Origin: Melastoma dodecandrum
Taxonomy: Eukaryota; Streptophyta; Magnoliopsida; Myrtales; Melastomataceae
Length of the DNA: 64,000 nt
NCBI GenBank assembly: GCA_029817715.1
Contig: JARUPY010000511.1
Location: 62,001 to 126,000, forward strand
Direction of reading: 5' to 3'
This document shows, piece after piece, positions 24,301 to 34,830 of the stretch. Both the position numbers and the translations under genes were made by a program. Every line of letters starts with the position of its first letter. The stretch's first letter is position 1. Under the pieces are notes generated by a model that did not search any database, was not told the DNA's origin, and saw only the letters and a program-made list of their open reading frames with translations.

Positions 24301-24830
24301 GAGAATATACGACTGAACCTCGTCCAGTCCCTACAACAAGCAGCGTGAATTGCAGTATCCTTCCATACATGGATTTCACAATTACAACAAAGAAGAAGAT
24401 AGCTACAAAGGACAAGATGAGGGAGAAGGAAGGGAGATAGATTACCAAAAAGGAACTGATGTCGAGAGCCTTGACCCTCAATTCAGGCTTAGCAACGAAT
24501 TCGTGAGAGCCAACCTTGAGCCTATCGGAGAGCAAGGCGTTCCTGGAGATGTTGCTGGGGGGTCGGAAGAAAGAAACGGTCTGGAGGAACCAGGCACTGT
24601 TCTCCTTCAACTTATCCACCTGCAAAGAACAGAAGGCGATGGTAAAAGAGCGCAAAGAGAAAGGGAAGGTGTGAGGGGAAACCGAAGAAAGGACTCACAA
24701 GATCGGAAGAGGGGGTCAGTTGCTCGAGTTGGGCTAGGAGAGAAGGGAAAGGATCCCACCAGAGGGAGGCGTCCAGCGTCGCTGTCCCAGTCGGAGTCGC
24801 AGCCGCCGCCTTCCCGTCGGCGGTTGCCAT
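9330..24830 (-). CDS. NUP188: Nucleoporin NUP188, 32 exons, complete
   Basis: Large scaffold nucleoporin of the inner ring of the nuclear pore complex. The start ATG at 24830 opens MATADGK and is followed by the plant Nup188 block LDASLWWDPF. The stop is at 9330-9332 after SLVYPGLI. Exons, high to low: 24699-24830, 24446-24619, 24235-24330, 23953-24022, 23732-23865, 23138-23278, 22905-23062, 21542-21710, 21362-21460, 20990-21067, 20843-20902, 20589-20746, 19432-19630, 18955-19074, 18215-18300, 18025-18129, 17726-17821, 17479-17564, 17158-17306, 15996-16139, 15797-15904, 15254-15364, 14805-14885, 14614-14721, 14146-14318, 13553-14012, 12901-13008, 12754-12812, 11849-12236, 10184-11683, 9543-9750, 9330-9412. 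Phases all agree, giving 5,841 nt and about 1,946 residues, close to the Arabidopsis protein. Diagnostic stretches: PGMEGLVIPANTRG, LLLKFLCLQAE, AHFPELPMPEILHGLQ. Exon 28 uses a GC donor (AG|GCAAGG at 12753). Alpha-solenoid repeats dominate the fold in this family. Exon edges come from reading frame and homology, without transcripts. Confidence 0.95.
14907..14937. repeat. (GAAA)n microsatellite in NUP188 intron 22
   Basis: Four to five GAAA units follow a C and A homopolymer run just upstream of NUP188 exon 23. The exon acceptor CAG at 14886-14888 abuts the C run. Confidence 0.7.
16380..16830 (-). mobile_element. Possible SINE-like insertion in NUP188 intron 19
   Basis: A GC-richer island inside an AT-rich intron, containing AGGATCTCCCAAGTGAATCC and GGTACCCAGGGCGCGG. 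Read on the minus strand it ends in CTTATAAAAAAAC, an A-rich tail. The composition break and tail suggest a retroposed insertion. I cannot show clear pol III boxes or a target-site duplication. Confidence 0.25.
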
Positions 24831-25158
24831 CAGACGATTGCGAAGGAAGACCTTCCAAGAAGACAACTTCGAGTTGAAGAAGAGGACGAGGGTTTTTGGT
24901 TTTCTTGCGGTTTTGCCTTTCAATTGTTTGTTTCTTTTTTGGCGCCCGCTTTCTGCCCTTTCTTTGTTTTATACTCAAAGCCTTGAGATTAAAATGGAGT
25001 GTGACGTAATTATACAATCCTTGTGTAAAAACTTCCGAAGTCCAAGCCCAGTAGCACAACGAGGTAAAATAAGTTGGGTGAGACAAGAAAAAGATTATTG
25101 GAAACGTGATTCAACAATCCAGATCTTATGTACTAAACCATCGTCATTCCCTGCCAAC
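24831..25158. promoter_or_regulatory. NUP188: Compact NUP188 upstream region
   Basis: Only about 330 bp separate the NUP188 start from the end of the upstream Ole e 1 reading frame on the same strand, so the NUP188 promoter and 5' UTR must lie here or overlap that gene's 3' UTR. I see no clear TATA element. Frames that run through it are extensions upstream of the NUP188 ATG. Confidence 0.35.
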
Positions 25159-26099
25159 CTAGGGGTGTGGAATCGGCATGCTAGGCATCGGAGGGAGTTT
25201 CTCAACGAGATAAAGACGTCCGGGATTCAGGAGTGCAGGGAAAGCCTTCCTTACCACCGGAGTTACCTTGGAGACATGTTTCTTCACGTGTAATCCAGGC
25301 GCGATAGCTGTACCTGGGATAAGTTTATGGGGCCGGGGAACCGGGGCTGTATAAGGCAATGGCTTCCTAAATATCGATCTTTTTGGTAAGAGGGGATTCC
25401 CTTTCTTCTTCAAGGGATGCGTAAGGTAATCAGAAAGCACAGAATGGCGTTTGGCGGAGGAAACTTCGGCCGAGTCAGGAACCATGGAATATTTGGGTGC
25501 CTGATATGAGGCCACGAGTAGAAAGTGGAAGCACAGATTACAGGCGACAGTTTCAGCTCACCAGCCACACCCAAAATGCACTTATCATTGGTCTTGGACT
25601 TCAGGACTATTTTGGTAGCCTCGATCCCCCCGATAGGAGGGCATGGTTTTGCAGATGCACTGTGTAGGTGAGCAAAGCATTCTTCCTTCAGGGTTCCGTT
25701 CACCAACAAGATCTCACCAGGGAGTGACACCCAGAACTTCCCTTCTCCATTCAACATCCCCATTGCTCTTGCCTTGAGCGGCTGATCAGCTGCCTTGCAG
25801 TCGATTGTAACTCCTATTCCTGCAAGTTTTGGGTATGCCAATAAGTTTGGTGACTGAAGTGGATGAGCAACAGCATACCAAAGCCTTGCAGACCATGACC
25901 AATACAACAACAAAGAGTAGGGAGTACCTAAGAAGGCTTCAGGGGGGAAGATTTTCTTGACAGCACAATCGAAGCAGTCTACCAGTCCAACCTTGACCTT
26001 GACCTCCACCTCCATCTTCTTTAACTGATCACCGCAACAGAGATTCCAGACCAACTGGAATGGCACCAAGAAGCAGATAAGTATTGCAAAAACCTTCAT
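25159..26099 (-). CDS. Pollen Ole e 1 / proline-rich (PRP-like) secreted protein, frame-broken C-terminus
   Basis: Secreted cell-wall-type protein. The ATG at 26099 opens a hydrophobic signal peptide (MKVFAILICFLVPFQLVW). The Ole e 1 domain follows: VKVGLVDCFDC, then EAFLGIGVTIDCKA spliced across intron 1, GTLKEECFAHLHSASAKPC, GIEATKIVLKSK, ILGVAGELKLSPVIC. Exon 1 is 25928-26099 and exon 2 starts at 25819 (108-bp intron, phases agree). In frame the protein runs to WPHIRHPNIPWFLTRPKF and stops at 25410, giving 193 residues. A Lys/Pro-rich tail typical of this subfamily (RKPLPYTAPVPRPHK ... LPPMPSMPIPHP) continues in another frame to a stop at 25159. One missing base between about 25450 and 25410 would join them, giving about 277 residues. 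Either the sequence has an indel or this allele is truncated. No simple intron resolves it. Confidence 0.75.
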
Positions 26100-26219
26100 C
26101 GAGGCCTGTACCGATGGCTTGGAAAGAAAGAACAAACGGCCGTATTGGAGGAAACTACAGGGGACACAGGTGCTGTTCTGCTTGGGATAGTGAGTGCCTT
26201 CTCTGCTTGCCACTAAAAG

Positions 26220-26229
26220 CCTTATATGG
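26220..26229 (-). promoter_or_regulatory. TATA / CArG-like box upstream of the Ole e 1 gene
   Basis: CCATATAAGG on the minus strand, about 120 bp before the start codon. It fits a CArG box (CC, six A/T, GG) and contains ATATAAGG, which could serve as the TATA element with a 5' UTR of about 90 nt. This is position and motif only. Confidence 0.35.
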
Positions 26230-26813
26230 CGTTACCAAAGAGGGACTCTCATTTCCACCTATAAGCTAACCTCCTTTTCATCACGGGCTTTGGCACTCGG
26301 CATCTACTACTAAACACCTACCTCAAGCTAATTTCACCTTACTTCTAACAAATTAAGTTAGAAGTCTTTCAGGCAGCCCATGCCTCTTGTGAGACACAGC
26401 TCAGCTGAGCCTCCTTTAAGCAGCCTGAAATAAATAATGTACGCAGAGAATATTATGGTCCAAATCACAACATAGATTGCTTGCCACGGCTTAACATTGT
26501 ACTGAAGATCTATTTGCAGCAGGCAGGCTGGTTCAACACCGTTAAAATATTCAAATCGACAACAGAAAACTCCAGACACAAATATCAAGAGTACCATTTT
26601 TTCGAGACATAAGTTAATCCTTTGACGTAAAGATTCCCCAAAAGAAAAACAGAAAATATTTTCTTTGCTCCAAAACAAACTACAGCAGCTATGTAGTCCC
26701 TCTTTTAATCTAACTGCGGAAATTAAGGAAAATTCCGTCTCTTCATAAGACTAGTGTTTGTTACAAATGCTCCTTCCACCAGGCTCCCCACGACAGAACT
26801 CGACAAATAGAAT
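26230..26813. other. Spacer between Ole e 1 and TRAP-alpha genes
   Basis: Holds the distal promoter of the Ole e 1 gene on its left and the TRAP-alpha 3' UTR on its right. No other gene or repeat was recognised. Confidence 0.4.
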
Positions 26814-29408
26814 CTACTTCTTCTTCTTCTTGATGGAAGCCGACTGAGTATAAGCAGTTCCCTATGGAAAGAATGATGTCAGGCCACAGGACAGAAACTT
26901 TTGGATGTTGTCGATAACACCTTCATAGGATCCCATTCAGAAGTCTGCTGCATAAGAATCATAAACAAGTAGGACGACAACTACAAACCTGTAACCACTC
27001 GTCTAATGAAGCATCAGTTGTCCCAGTTCCCACTTCAACCTTAGGCGCCCTCTTAGTTTTCTGTCCAATCACACAAAATGTGTTAAAAGGTTGAAATTTT
27101 CCCTTAGTAAAACCATTTTCGTTCTTTTAGCTGGATTAATCTCCAAAAGATTTTACGGGTGGCCTTATTGAATGAAAGCACAGCACTATAGAAGAACAAC
27201 TTCTCTATTATAAGAATTCTGCTCCCACTTCTCAAGATCAGATAACAAGAGAAAGTACCACAAATACCTTTGATAACTGCTGTATGCGTCCGTTTATCCA
27301 CAATCCAAGGAGGACAAGAAGCGCAAGTCCCAAAGTGACAAGGAAGACAGACTCCATACTAAGAAACCCGCCAGCTTCAACAACTTCGATAGTGCCATTG
27401 TAAAATGTGCTTTGATATGGTTGCTGGTCGATTTCGTATATGATGGTACCCACAAGGTCAAAGTTTCCAGCCTGCAAACATATAGAGGCGCAATAAATTA
27501 CTTGCAGCAGCTAAGAGATGGCTGGGATCATAACACAGATCTATAGGGTCCCAACACAACTTATATTCATAAGAAAAATGCAGAAACCAAAGAACTATGA
27601 AAAATGAAGATGCATATCAAAATTCTCTGGAGGCAGGGAACATGAGTGCTAACTTACCTGCAAATATTTGCTCACGCCAAAAATGTACGGAAAAGTGGCC
27701 TGTGCGGAAGCAGGAACCGATGCATTCCTGAAACCCTACATGGCAATGCTGCTTATTCAATATAGGTATCTATGCTGATGCGATGGAAATGAAAAACAGG
27801 TTTTGACGGATATGCACCGCCCAAACACAAAAAGCTGCCAACATGTAAATCTTTTCCAATACACAATTATTTGCAGGAAGCTACAGGTTTTCAAGTAAAT
27901 TACATATTAAAAACCGGTTAAGCAAATTACAAGATAATAAGTACAGATATTTGTCATTTTTCACAATTTGATTTTATATCCTGTTATCTATCTTTTGTAA
28001 TAAATAATACACAATTTCAAAATGTGAACGGAAGTTTCTGAAGTGTTTTGCCCACTAAAGGAGCAAACATAAAGGTTATATGGACAAAATGGCACCGGCA
28101 TGTATAAAAATAATAATAATAATAAGCACCATAAAGTATGAAGTATGAACTACAAGCTTTCATTGTCCTCTAACATTTAGATATCTTTGCAAAACACAAA
28201 AGGAAGAGTCCGTTACTAAAAGTTCAACTGAATCAGAATGATTACTTGTAAACCTACAATTGACGACTTCCTATATTACCTGCATACTGAGATTCTGTAC
28301 AAGTAGACGGTGATCAAAGGGAAGATGAACACTGGCCTTGATGGCAATCACCTCCAGGTCTGACTCCCCTGAAAGAATTTTCAGAACCAAAGATTAAAAT
28401 AGCAGCCTAAGAAGAATAACTTACAAGCAATGCTTTGACAAAATAGGCCAACTGTAACAAAGATTCAGAAACCTACCATTATTTTTCAGACCAACTAGCA
28501 ATTCAGTCTCCTCTCCAGCCGGTACCACTGCATGGAATAATTTCGTAAGTTTAAATATGTGGTTGACCAGTGCTGAATGACAATGCAATCTCCAGAAACC
28601 CTCACATTTCCCGCCATTCTTTGGGAAAACACAAATCGTGTCAATTCCAGGAGCCGGTCTAAAAGACCCATTGCCAAAATCAGTAACATCATCGCTGATG
28701 ATTCCAAGTTCACTATCATCTCCTTCTTCAGCAGCAGCTTCGACTACATCAACTTCTGGATCGGACTGGCACCTGACAGCTATCATGTGGACAAACTATA
28801 AGACCAGCTTGCAACCCTCGGAATATCAACATCTTACCGAACATGGAGTAAATAATTATAACAGCAACAACCACAATACTATGAAATCACAAATAAACTA
28901 CAAAAAAAGGGACAAAGCTAAAGGAAAGCAAGATAGTCATACAAAACTCTTAACTACATGGATTATAGAAAGAAAGGTCAACCTATATGGAGGAGAAAAA
29001 ACGTGGGCCCCCGTGCCGCGGAACTATTTCCTTCGAGGAAATAAAACAAAACAGAAAGACCGCAAAAGACCCGTTAATAGCTAAGAAAGGACGAAGCTTT
29101 GACGGTATCCCCGCATGACATCATAGAGGAGGCAATACCCAAAACTAGTGATAAAGCGTAAATATGGATGGGAGACCGTCGGATCGACAAAAAACAGAAA
29201 CTTGAATTCAACGCCTAACATTTCAATGGGGGCAAAAAGAAAGCATGCATGGATGGATCGGATCCGATGCAATCGAGTAAATTGGTGGGGGGAGGAGGAG
29301 GAGGAGGAGGAGGAGGAGGAGGGAACCTCGGGGTAGAGGGGAGGCCAGGAGGAGGAGGAGACACAGCAGGAAAACCCTAATCAAGGCGGAGGAGAGGCTG
29401 ATCGCCAT
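26814..29408 (-). CDS. SSR1: Translocon-associated protein subunit alpha (TRAP-alpha, SSR-alpha), 8 exons
   Basis: ER membrane subunit of the TRAP complex that sits beside Sec61 and assists translocation of some secretory proteins. Exons: 29327-29408, 28606-28779, 28477-28527, 28280-28368, 27658-27735, 27268-27471, 26989-27060, 26814-26861. All phases agree, giving 798 nt and 265 residues, close to the plant family's usual 258 or so. It has an N-terminal signal peptide (residues 1-27) and RCQSDPEVDVVEA, then an acidic segment. A lumenal domain follows with PAGEETELLVGLKN, sequons at NAS (about 136) and NGT (about 186), and DLVGTIIYEIDQ. A single membrane span lies at about 200-220 (SVFLVTLGLALLVLLGLWIN), and a basic cytosolic tail ends DEWLQGTAYTQSASIKKKKK. 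The 78-bp intron 2 (28528-28605) has no stop in frame, so a model that misses it would gain 26 wrong residues. Confidence 0.95.
28107..28126. repeat. (AAT)n microsatellite, TRAP-alpha intron
   Basis: About five to six AAT units in the intron between exons 4 and 5 of TRAP-alpha. Confidence 0.7.
29289..29321. repeat. SSR1: (GGA)n microsatellite at the start of TRAP-alpha intron 1
   Basis: About ten uninterrupted GGA units (CCT on the sense strand) start only about 5 bp inside the intron, next to the donor at 29326. Length variation here could affect splicing of the first exon. The long leucine frame on the minus strand through this tract is an artefact of the repeat. Confidence 0.8.
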
Positions 29409-30783
29409 GTCGTTCGTTCAAGGATTTTGAGGAAGAAAAGAAGCGTCTCTCCTCCGCCCCTTTTTATTATGTCCATCGTCCGAGACCCTGGTTAATTTAT
29501 CTCTCTTTTTTTAATATAAATATTTACCGGGATCTCCTGTTATTTTTTTTTTAATACGAATTACTGAAAGAAAAGACTTCGTCAAAACACCACATCCATT
29601 CAATCTCAGAAAATAAGATGATTAGGTATCGACCGAAATAATTTATTTAAAATGTTATTTCGTTCAGAGAAGTAAAATTGGGCTCTGAAGAGCTACGGAC
29701 GGCCTATTCTCAGTCCGTCTGCCCGCCTTCAGCTCCTGACTGGCAATTATCCAGCACAAGCTTCACTGTCAATTGTCCGGCGTTAGCCCACAACAAAACA
29801 AAGTAGGGCCTGGATGTTTGTAGCATCCTACGAAAATAACGCCGGTTAGAAAAAAAAGTTATTAAAATATATTCATAGTTTGTTATTTATCCAATTTACT
29901 TTTTTTAAAATACGTTTTCGAATTGCGTCGTACAATTTATATAAAAAGCGTGGAAAAAAATACGTCTAAACTAAGACAAATGCCACTTTACGTGAAATAA
30001 CTCGCACAACATAAAGATGCAATCATCGAATCCGTCTTTTATATTATTTCTAAAGGCGCGATCTTGGAATTCGTCATTTTAATACTTGAGAAAAAAATGA
30101 CAAACTTAAATGGAGTTTCGATGACGGAGCAAATACGCTTAAAAATACAATATGATCGTGTCTTTTAAGTAAATTGGGTGGCGCGATTCGAAAATGCGTT
30201 TCAGCCGTAAATTGGCTGGATAATTTTTTTTCCCGACTAGAGTTATTTCCGTACGAAGCTCTTATTTCGTATCTGACTTTTGATGGCCACCCGAGGTGGA
30301 ATGTCTTTGTATGTGCAAGTGCAAACTGGAGAGGCGACCCCCACATAATCTCTCGGTGGCATGAGTGGCAAGAAGCTAGGTTGCTTCCTCTGGCAAATAT
30401 GTATGCATCGAAAGTGGTCAGGCAGATGGGTTGTGCGCTGGTGTTGAATGTTGTGATGAACGGAATTCGCATTTTGGCACCCAATCTTCAAATTCAATCA
30501 CGAATTTCCTTCTTTATATATGTATAGATATGACATGGTGGCATCTGTGTTGGAAATCAAGCGGGGCTTCATGACCGGATTAACCGGCCCAACTCAACTC
30601 AGGTAAACCTAAGTCAACCCAAGGTCAAGGGCGGAGTCGTCGTCTTCATCAATGTCGTAGGAAAAAGGGTCAACAACAACCCATCCAATAGCTTTAACCG
30701 GGACTGCATCACCGACCGGCAAGCAAGAGAGCAAAGCTGCAGGCTCTGGTGAGACTGGGTGGGGGGACTTTTTGAAGTCGATA
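29409..30783. other. Divergent intergenic region between TRAP-alpha and the transporter
   Basis: About 1.4 kb shared upstream region of two divergent genes. AT-rich sequence at 29500-30150 has many poly-A and poly-T runs and several TACGTC and GCGCGA words suggestive of decayed transposon sequence. Frames at 30074-30527 on both strands look fortuitous. The promoters should sit near the two ends. I see no gene. Confidence 0.4.
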
Positions 30784-33532
30784 ATGAAGACCACCACCAG
30801 CAACACCGAGATGGGGAGCAACGAGGAGGATCAAACCTTTGCCACCATCCCAGCCAAGCTCGATCCCACCACCACCACCACCACCACCCCACTTTTGTCT
30901 CATCCATACCCAGACCCAGACGCAGGAATAGGCACAGGCACAGGCTACCTCCATATCACCTATAATCAAGGACCCCGCCCCTTCAAAGACATCCCTTTCC
31001 TCTTTCTCTTCCTCCTCTTGGTCTGCTCCATCTTCTCCTCTGGCATCTTCTCCGTCTTCCACCGCAACTCCTCCTACTCTTCCCTCTCCTCCTTCTCCTA
31101 CTCCTCCTCCACCTCCTCCTGTGTCTCCAGTGCCTCTTCCTCCTTCTCCCTCCCCTTGTCTTCCTCCTTCCTTCTCCCCCTCATCCTTGTCCTCCTCCTC
31201 TCCTCATTCCTTAGCCTTCCCATCTCCTTCTCCCTCCTCCTCCTCCTCCGTCACTATCCCAAGCATCTCGTCTACACCACCCTCCCCTTCCTCTTCCTCC
31301 TCCCCATCTTCTTCAACCTCTACTGGTTCGTCTCCTGCACCCATGCCTTCCCCCTCGGTTATAGGATCCTTCTCCTCGTCTTTTTTTTCCTCATCATTGG
31401 CCTGGTCGTCTGGATATTCGTCGTTAATTGGCACCGGGTCGACCTTACCATCAGGATCATCGCCGTCGCTTCTGACGCCCTCTCCAGGAACTTGGGCTTG
31501 TTCGGGGTGCTTCCCTTCATGAGCCTCCTTTTGTTGGTTTACTATGTCCCCATTGTTATGTTCCTGGTTTATGCCAGGCAAAACGGGAGCATTGTGCCCA
31601 AGGAATCGGATGGTGGGTATACCTGCTTCTGGAAGCAGGACAGCCTGCCTATTTTGCATTGGCACTCCTTACCATGCTCTGGTCCTTCACCGTGTCTATT
31701 GAAGCTCAGTTGTATCTGATTAGCGGGACTTTAGCTCAGTGGTACTTCTGGAAGGAGGAGGATGCTCCCCCTAGGAGGAGCATCAGGAGTTCCCTGAGGT
31801 AGTTTCCCTCTCCTTTTTAACAACCTCTTAATTTGGTATTTCAGTTGGTCAGACCACTCCTCAGATTGTTGAAACTTAAAATCAATGTGATCATGACAAA
31901 ATGTATTGCCAATGCTCCAGTACCATATAGGGCTGTACTTTATGATCTGTTGTGATCGTTTTCTCACCTGTAATGTTCTGAGAATGCTTAAAAATGCCTT
32001 GTCCGGATGGGTTATCATCTTATGTTAGTCCAAATATTCCTGTTTTTTGTTTTATTGCTGTAGAAAGGATCACCAGACTCCTATCTTCAAGCTTTGTTCC
32101 ATAATAATGCTAGTCCGCAAAAATTTGCGGATTAGGGTTTTAAGTTTGGAAATTTCTTGACTAGGGTAAGAAAATTGTAAGGCCGATTTTGATTTACAAG
32201 GAAACTGGTGTTTGAAACACCTACTTCCTTTAAAGTGATTAACATGACTTCCATTTTCTAAATTTGGAAATTGTCTTTACAAAGACCGATTTCCTTAAAG
32301 GCACAAGGCCGATTTCTTGGCATTAGTCAAAGAATTTCGAAACTTGATACCGCATTTGACGAAATAATTTACGGACTAACATTGTTTAGGAACAAAACTC
32401 CTCCTATCTTCTCATCCGATTGCTTGTCAGGATCAAAGTTGGAATGATTTCATTCTTAAACAAATATCATATTAGCAATATCTGCTCACTGTATTCTGCT
32501 GAATACATTCATCTTTAGGTCAGGTTCTCTCCCGAGCGCATCAAGGGAATATGAACTAACTCTTCGATCTGGACAGTTACAATCAGGAAAAAATGAATTT
32601 CTGTCAGCTTTTACTGCTGCAATCTTTTTTCTAGCGAGAACAAGAAAATGCAAGGTGCAATTGTTTTCTCCACATGCTCTTGCAGCATAATTATTTCAAT
32701 GCTTTTCTGATGAAGGCAGTTGATGGCGAATTCTCTAGTTTTTGTACGTGTAAGAAAAAACTGTATTGCCTGCTACCTGACTTGTCCTCTATTTTAGCAC
32801 TAATTAGTTTTTTACTCAATCCTGTGGGCAGGAATGCTTTCGGTCCCTCCTCTGGAACCATTTGTCTCTCTGGTTTACTTAACTTCATTGTTCGTATTGT
32901 GCGAGCTGTTGTTGATAGCACAAAGAGTGAAGATGCTCCTGGATTTGTAAATGTTGTTCTGCGCTGCTGCGTGAATACTTTCTTATCCATTGTGGACTTT
33001 GTGAACAAGTTCACTATTGGCTATGCTGCAATAACTGGCGAGTCAGATTGTGCATCATCTAGGATGACTTATGAGCTATTGAGACGGAACCTTCTCTCCG
33101 CAGCCTTTGTAGAGACTATTTCCACACGCCTGCTGGGAGGAATCGTCTTTGTGCTCTCAGCAATATATGCAATTGTGGTACGTTAACATGGCTGAATCAA
33201 AATAATTCCATATCATTGGAGTTGCGTTTACCCACACCTGACAAATAGATGGTATCGCGTGCATTTGTCAGGTCTGCGCCATACTTAAAGGTGCCAGTAG
33301 TATTGGAGTCGATTCCTACTATTTGTCCGTTTTGGCGTGGGCAATACTCATGCTGGTACTGGGATTCTTTGTACATGTTTTAGACAACGTCATCGACACT
33401 GTTTATGTTTGTTATGCAATTGATAGGGATAAGGGGGAGGTGTGTAAGCAAGATGTCCATGAGGTATATGTTAATCTTCCTCTAAGTCGAAACAGTAGAT
33501 TGTCGCTCGCTTCACATGATGTCAGAGTCTGA
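30784..33532 (+). CDS. Choline transporter-like (CTL/SLC44) membrane protein, one frame break
   Basis: Polytopic membrane protein of the CTL/SLC44 (Pns1-like) family, thought to move choline or related solutes; the plant substrate is not settled. Exons: 30784-31798, 32832-33177, 33272-33532, with phases in agreement. The N-terminus has a poly-Thr run from (ACC)n, then GPRPFKDIPFLFLFLLLVCS begins a run of hydrophobic spans with Ser/Leu-rich linkers. The conserved core is present: IEAQLYLISGTLAQWYFW, NAFGPSSGTICLSGLL, APGFVNVVLRCCVN, ASSRMTYELLRRNLLSA, GFFVHVLDNVIDTVYVCYAI. The frame changes near 31642: after FWKQD the family continuation AYFALALLTMLW is read one frame off. Adding one base gives 1,623 nt and 540 residues, so a one-base loss is likely. 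MGS at 30811 is an alternative start. Confidence 0.85.
32109..32380. mobile_element. Small non-autonomous element in transporter intron 1
   Basis: About 272 bp with inverted ends: GCTAGTCCGCAAAAATTTGC at the left, and the reverse complement of the right end reads GTTAGTCCGTAAATTATTTC. It carries several GGCCGATTT / TCGGCCTT words. The right part, reverse complemented, resembles 2913-3030. There is no coding capacity. It does not touch the splice sites. Confidence 0.5.
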
Positions 33533-33632
33533 TGGCAATCAATCTAACACTGGAGGGTTTGTTGGTTTTCCATTCTTCTTGCCGTGCATCGTGCATTTGG
33601 TCCGGAACTTTTTGTACAATGTAGAGGCTGTC

Positions 33633-33638
33633 AATAAA
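33633..33638 (+). promoter_or_regulatory. Polyadenylation signal of the transporter gene
   Basis: AATAAA about 100 bp after the stop codon, in GTCAATAAAGAGG. It lies just before or at the end of the antisense PPR relic. Confidence 0.6.
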
Positions 33639-33639
33639 G

Positions 33640-34395
33640 AGGTGTATTTGTGTAGAAGAATATGGATGGATTGAGGTTGGGTTTTAAATGGTAAAAGAGC
33701 CATTCTCGCCTTTCATAAACAGAGTTGATCCCCGGGTTCTTCCTCATGCCTTTGTCATCTACAGTCCACCTCAACGCTTGGGCTTCCTGGCATATCCCTT
33801 GCGATGCATAAGCATTTGACAAAAGCATCACCCTGTCCAATACTTCCACTCCCAGCTCAACCAGCTTTGCAGATGCTAGCTTAGCAAGCTCTACATCTCC
33901 GTGTGCGACACGCCCACTAAGCAATGCGGCGTGACTGCAGGCACTCAATACAATCAAGTAGGTTGCACTATCAGGCTCCACCACTTGCTCCCTCACCTCC
34001 TCGTACAGCCTTGTAGTTTACTCCCTGGAACCATTCATTCCGTAACTGCTCAACACAGCGTTCCAAGAAACGCCATCAAGACGGCAACCCATCTATCAGA
34101 ACACGGCGACAGAGAGCCCCATACTCCTGCATTTTGACTATGCTGATATTAGACCATTAGAACTGTCGCACAATGTGAATAACCGACTTAGAAAGTGTGG
34201 CCGTGAAGCTGCTGGCAGAGCTCAAATGCACCAAGTTAGACAGATGCGGCTAGAACTTCCGTTAGTGCAACAGAGTCAAGGGAAATGCCTACCTCCTGCT
34301 TGGCCTTTGTCAAAAAACTTACAGCCTCTTTTGGGCATCCATTCAATGCCGACCACGGACTTACAGCCATACGATCAAAGACCCCTTGAATAGTC
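33640..34395 (-). pseudogene. PPR protein (PLS class) pseudogene, C-terminal part
   Basis: Remnant of a pentatricopeptide-repeat protein, a family that binds organelle RNA. Minus-strand pieces in order: KEAVSFLTKAKQEVGISLDS, LGAFELCQQLHGHTF, VSWNAVLSSYGMNGS in one frame, then VVEPDSATYLIVLSACSHAA and the E-type tail VELAKLASAKLVELGVEVLD ... VMLLSNAYASQG ... GMRKNPGINSVY. Stops follow LAASV and HTF, and at least two frame changes separate the pieces, so it cannot be translated. The N-terminal repeats are absent. It runs antisense to the 3' flank of the transporter. Confidence 0.75.
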
Positions 34396-34553
34396 CAAGT
34401 GCCTACATCTAGAATACATGGAAATAACAGGGCACTGCAATACCCGGAAAATATAACCTAGGCATGTACCTTTTTGTGTACAAAGAATCCAACATGCGAG
34501 ATGTAGATAGGAAATGAAAAGAAACTGTAAGGAAACAAAACACTTGTCATGAT

Positions 34554-34830
34554 TTACAACACTTGATTGAAAATCGAAAGAAGACAACTAAATGCGGTCT
34601 AAAGAGATTGTTCGCGTCTTATTATAATCCAAACTATCCTTATATATAGGCAAAAGACAAATAATCGCTAAATAATCGTCGTTTGTATTTCATCGCACTT
34701 CTATCATTCACCAACCATCAAATTTGACTAGACCATCTTTGACTTCGTCCTCCTTCTTCGTCTGTTCCATTGATTGTCTCCAGTCTATGCAAATTAGCTC
34801 CAGTCTCAGTAGACTAAGTCGACGGAGACT
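34554..34830 (+). repeat. LTR-like direct repeat, copy A
   Basis: Starts TTACAACACTTGATTGAAAA and shares AAAGAAGACAACTAAATGC, CAATCCAAACTATCC and a CTCCAGTCTCAGTA region with copy B about 0.93-0.98 kb to the right. Downstream (34800-34925) is a series of short decayed words of type GACTGAGTCCAGTCGAC. Similar direct repeats separated by only about 650 bp fit the LTRs of a deleted or TRIM-like retrotransposon. No gag or pol is left. Confidence 0.45.

Noticed and set aside
24350..24877. 175-codon plus-strand frame
   Set aside because: Covers NUP188 exons 1 and 2 on the opposite strand. No family similarity.
28528..28605. 26 extra residues inside TRAP-alpha
   Set aside because: First read as a lineage-specific insert, but it has GTGAGG...TGCAG ends and its removal restores FPKNGGKLVPAGEETE, so it is an intron.
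29223..29408. Leucine-rich minus-strand frame extending TRAP-alpha exon 1
   Set aside because: Read-through into the (CCT)n repeat of intron 1. Only the first 27 codons are exon.
31204..31665. Acidic 153-codon minus-strand frame rich in Glu
   Set aside because: Antisense of the Ser/Leu-rich transporter exon 1. The Glu runs mirror TCC/CTC codons.
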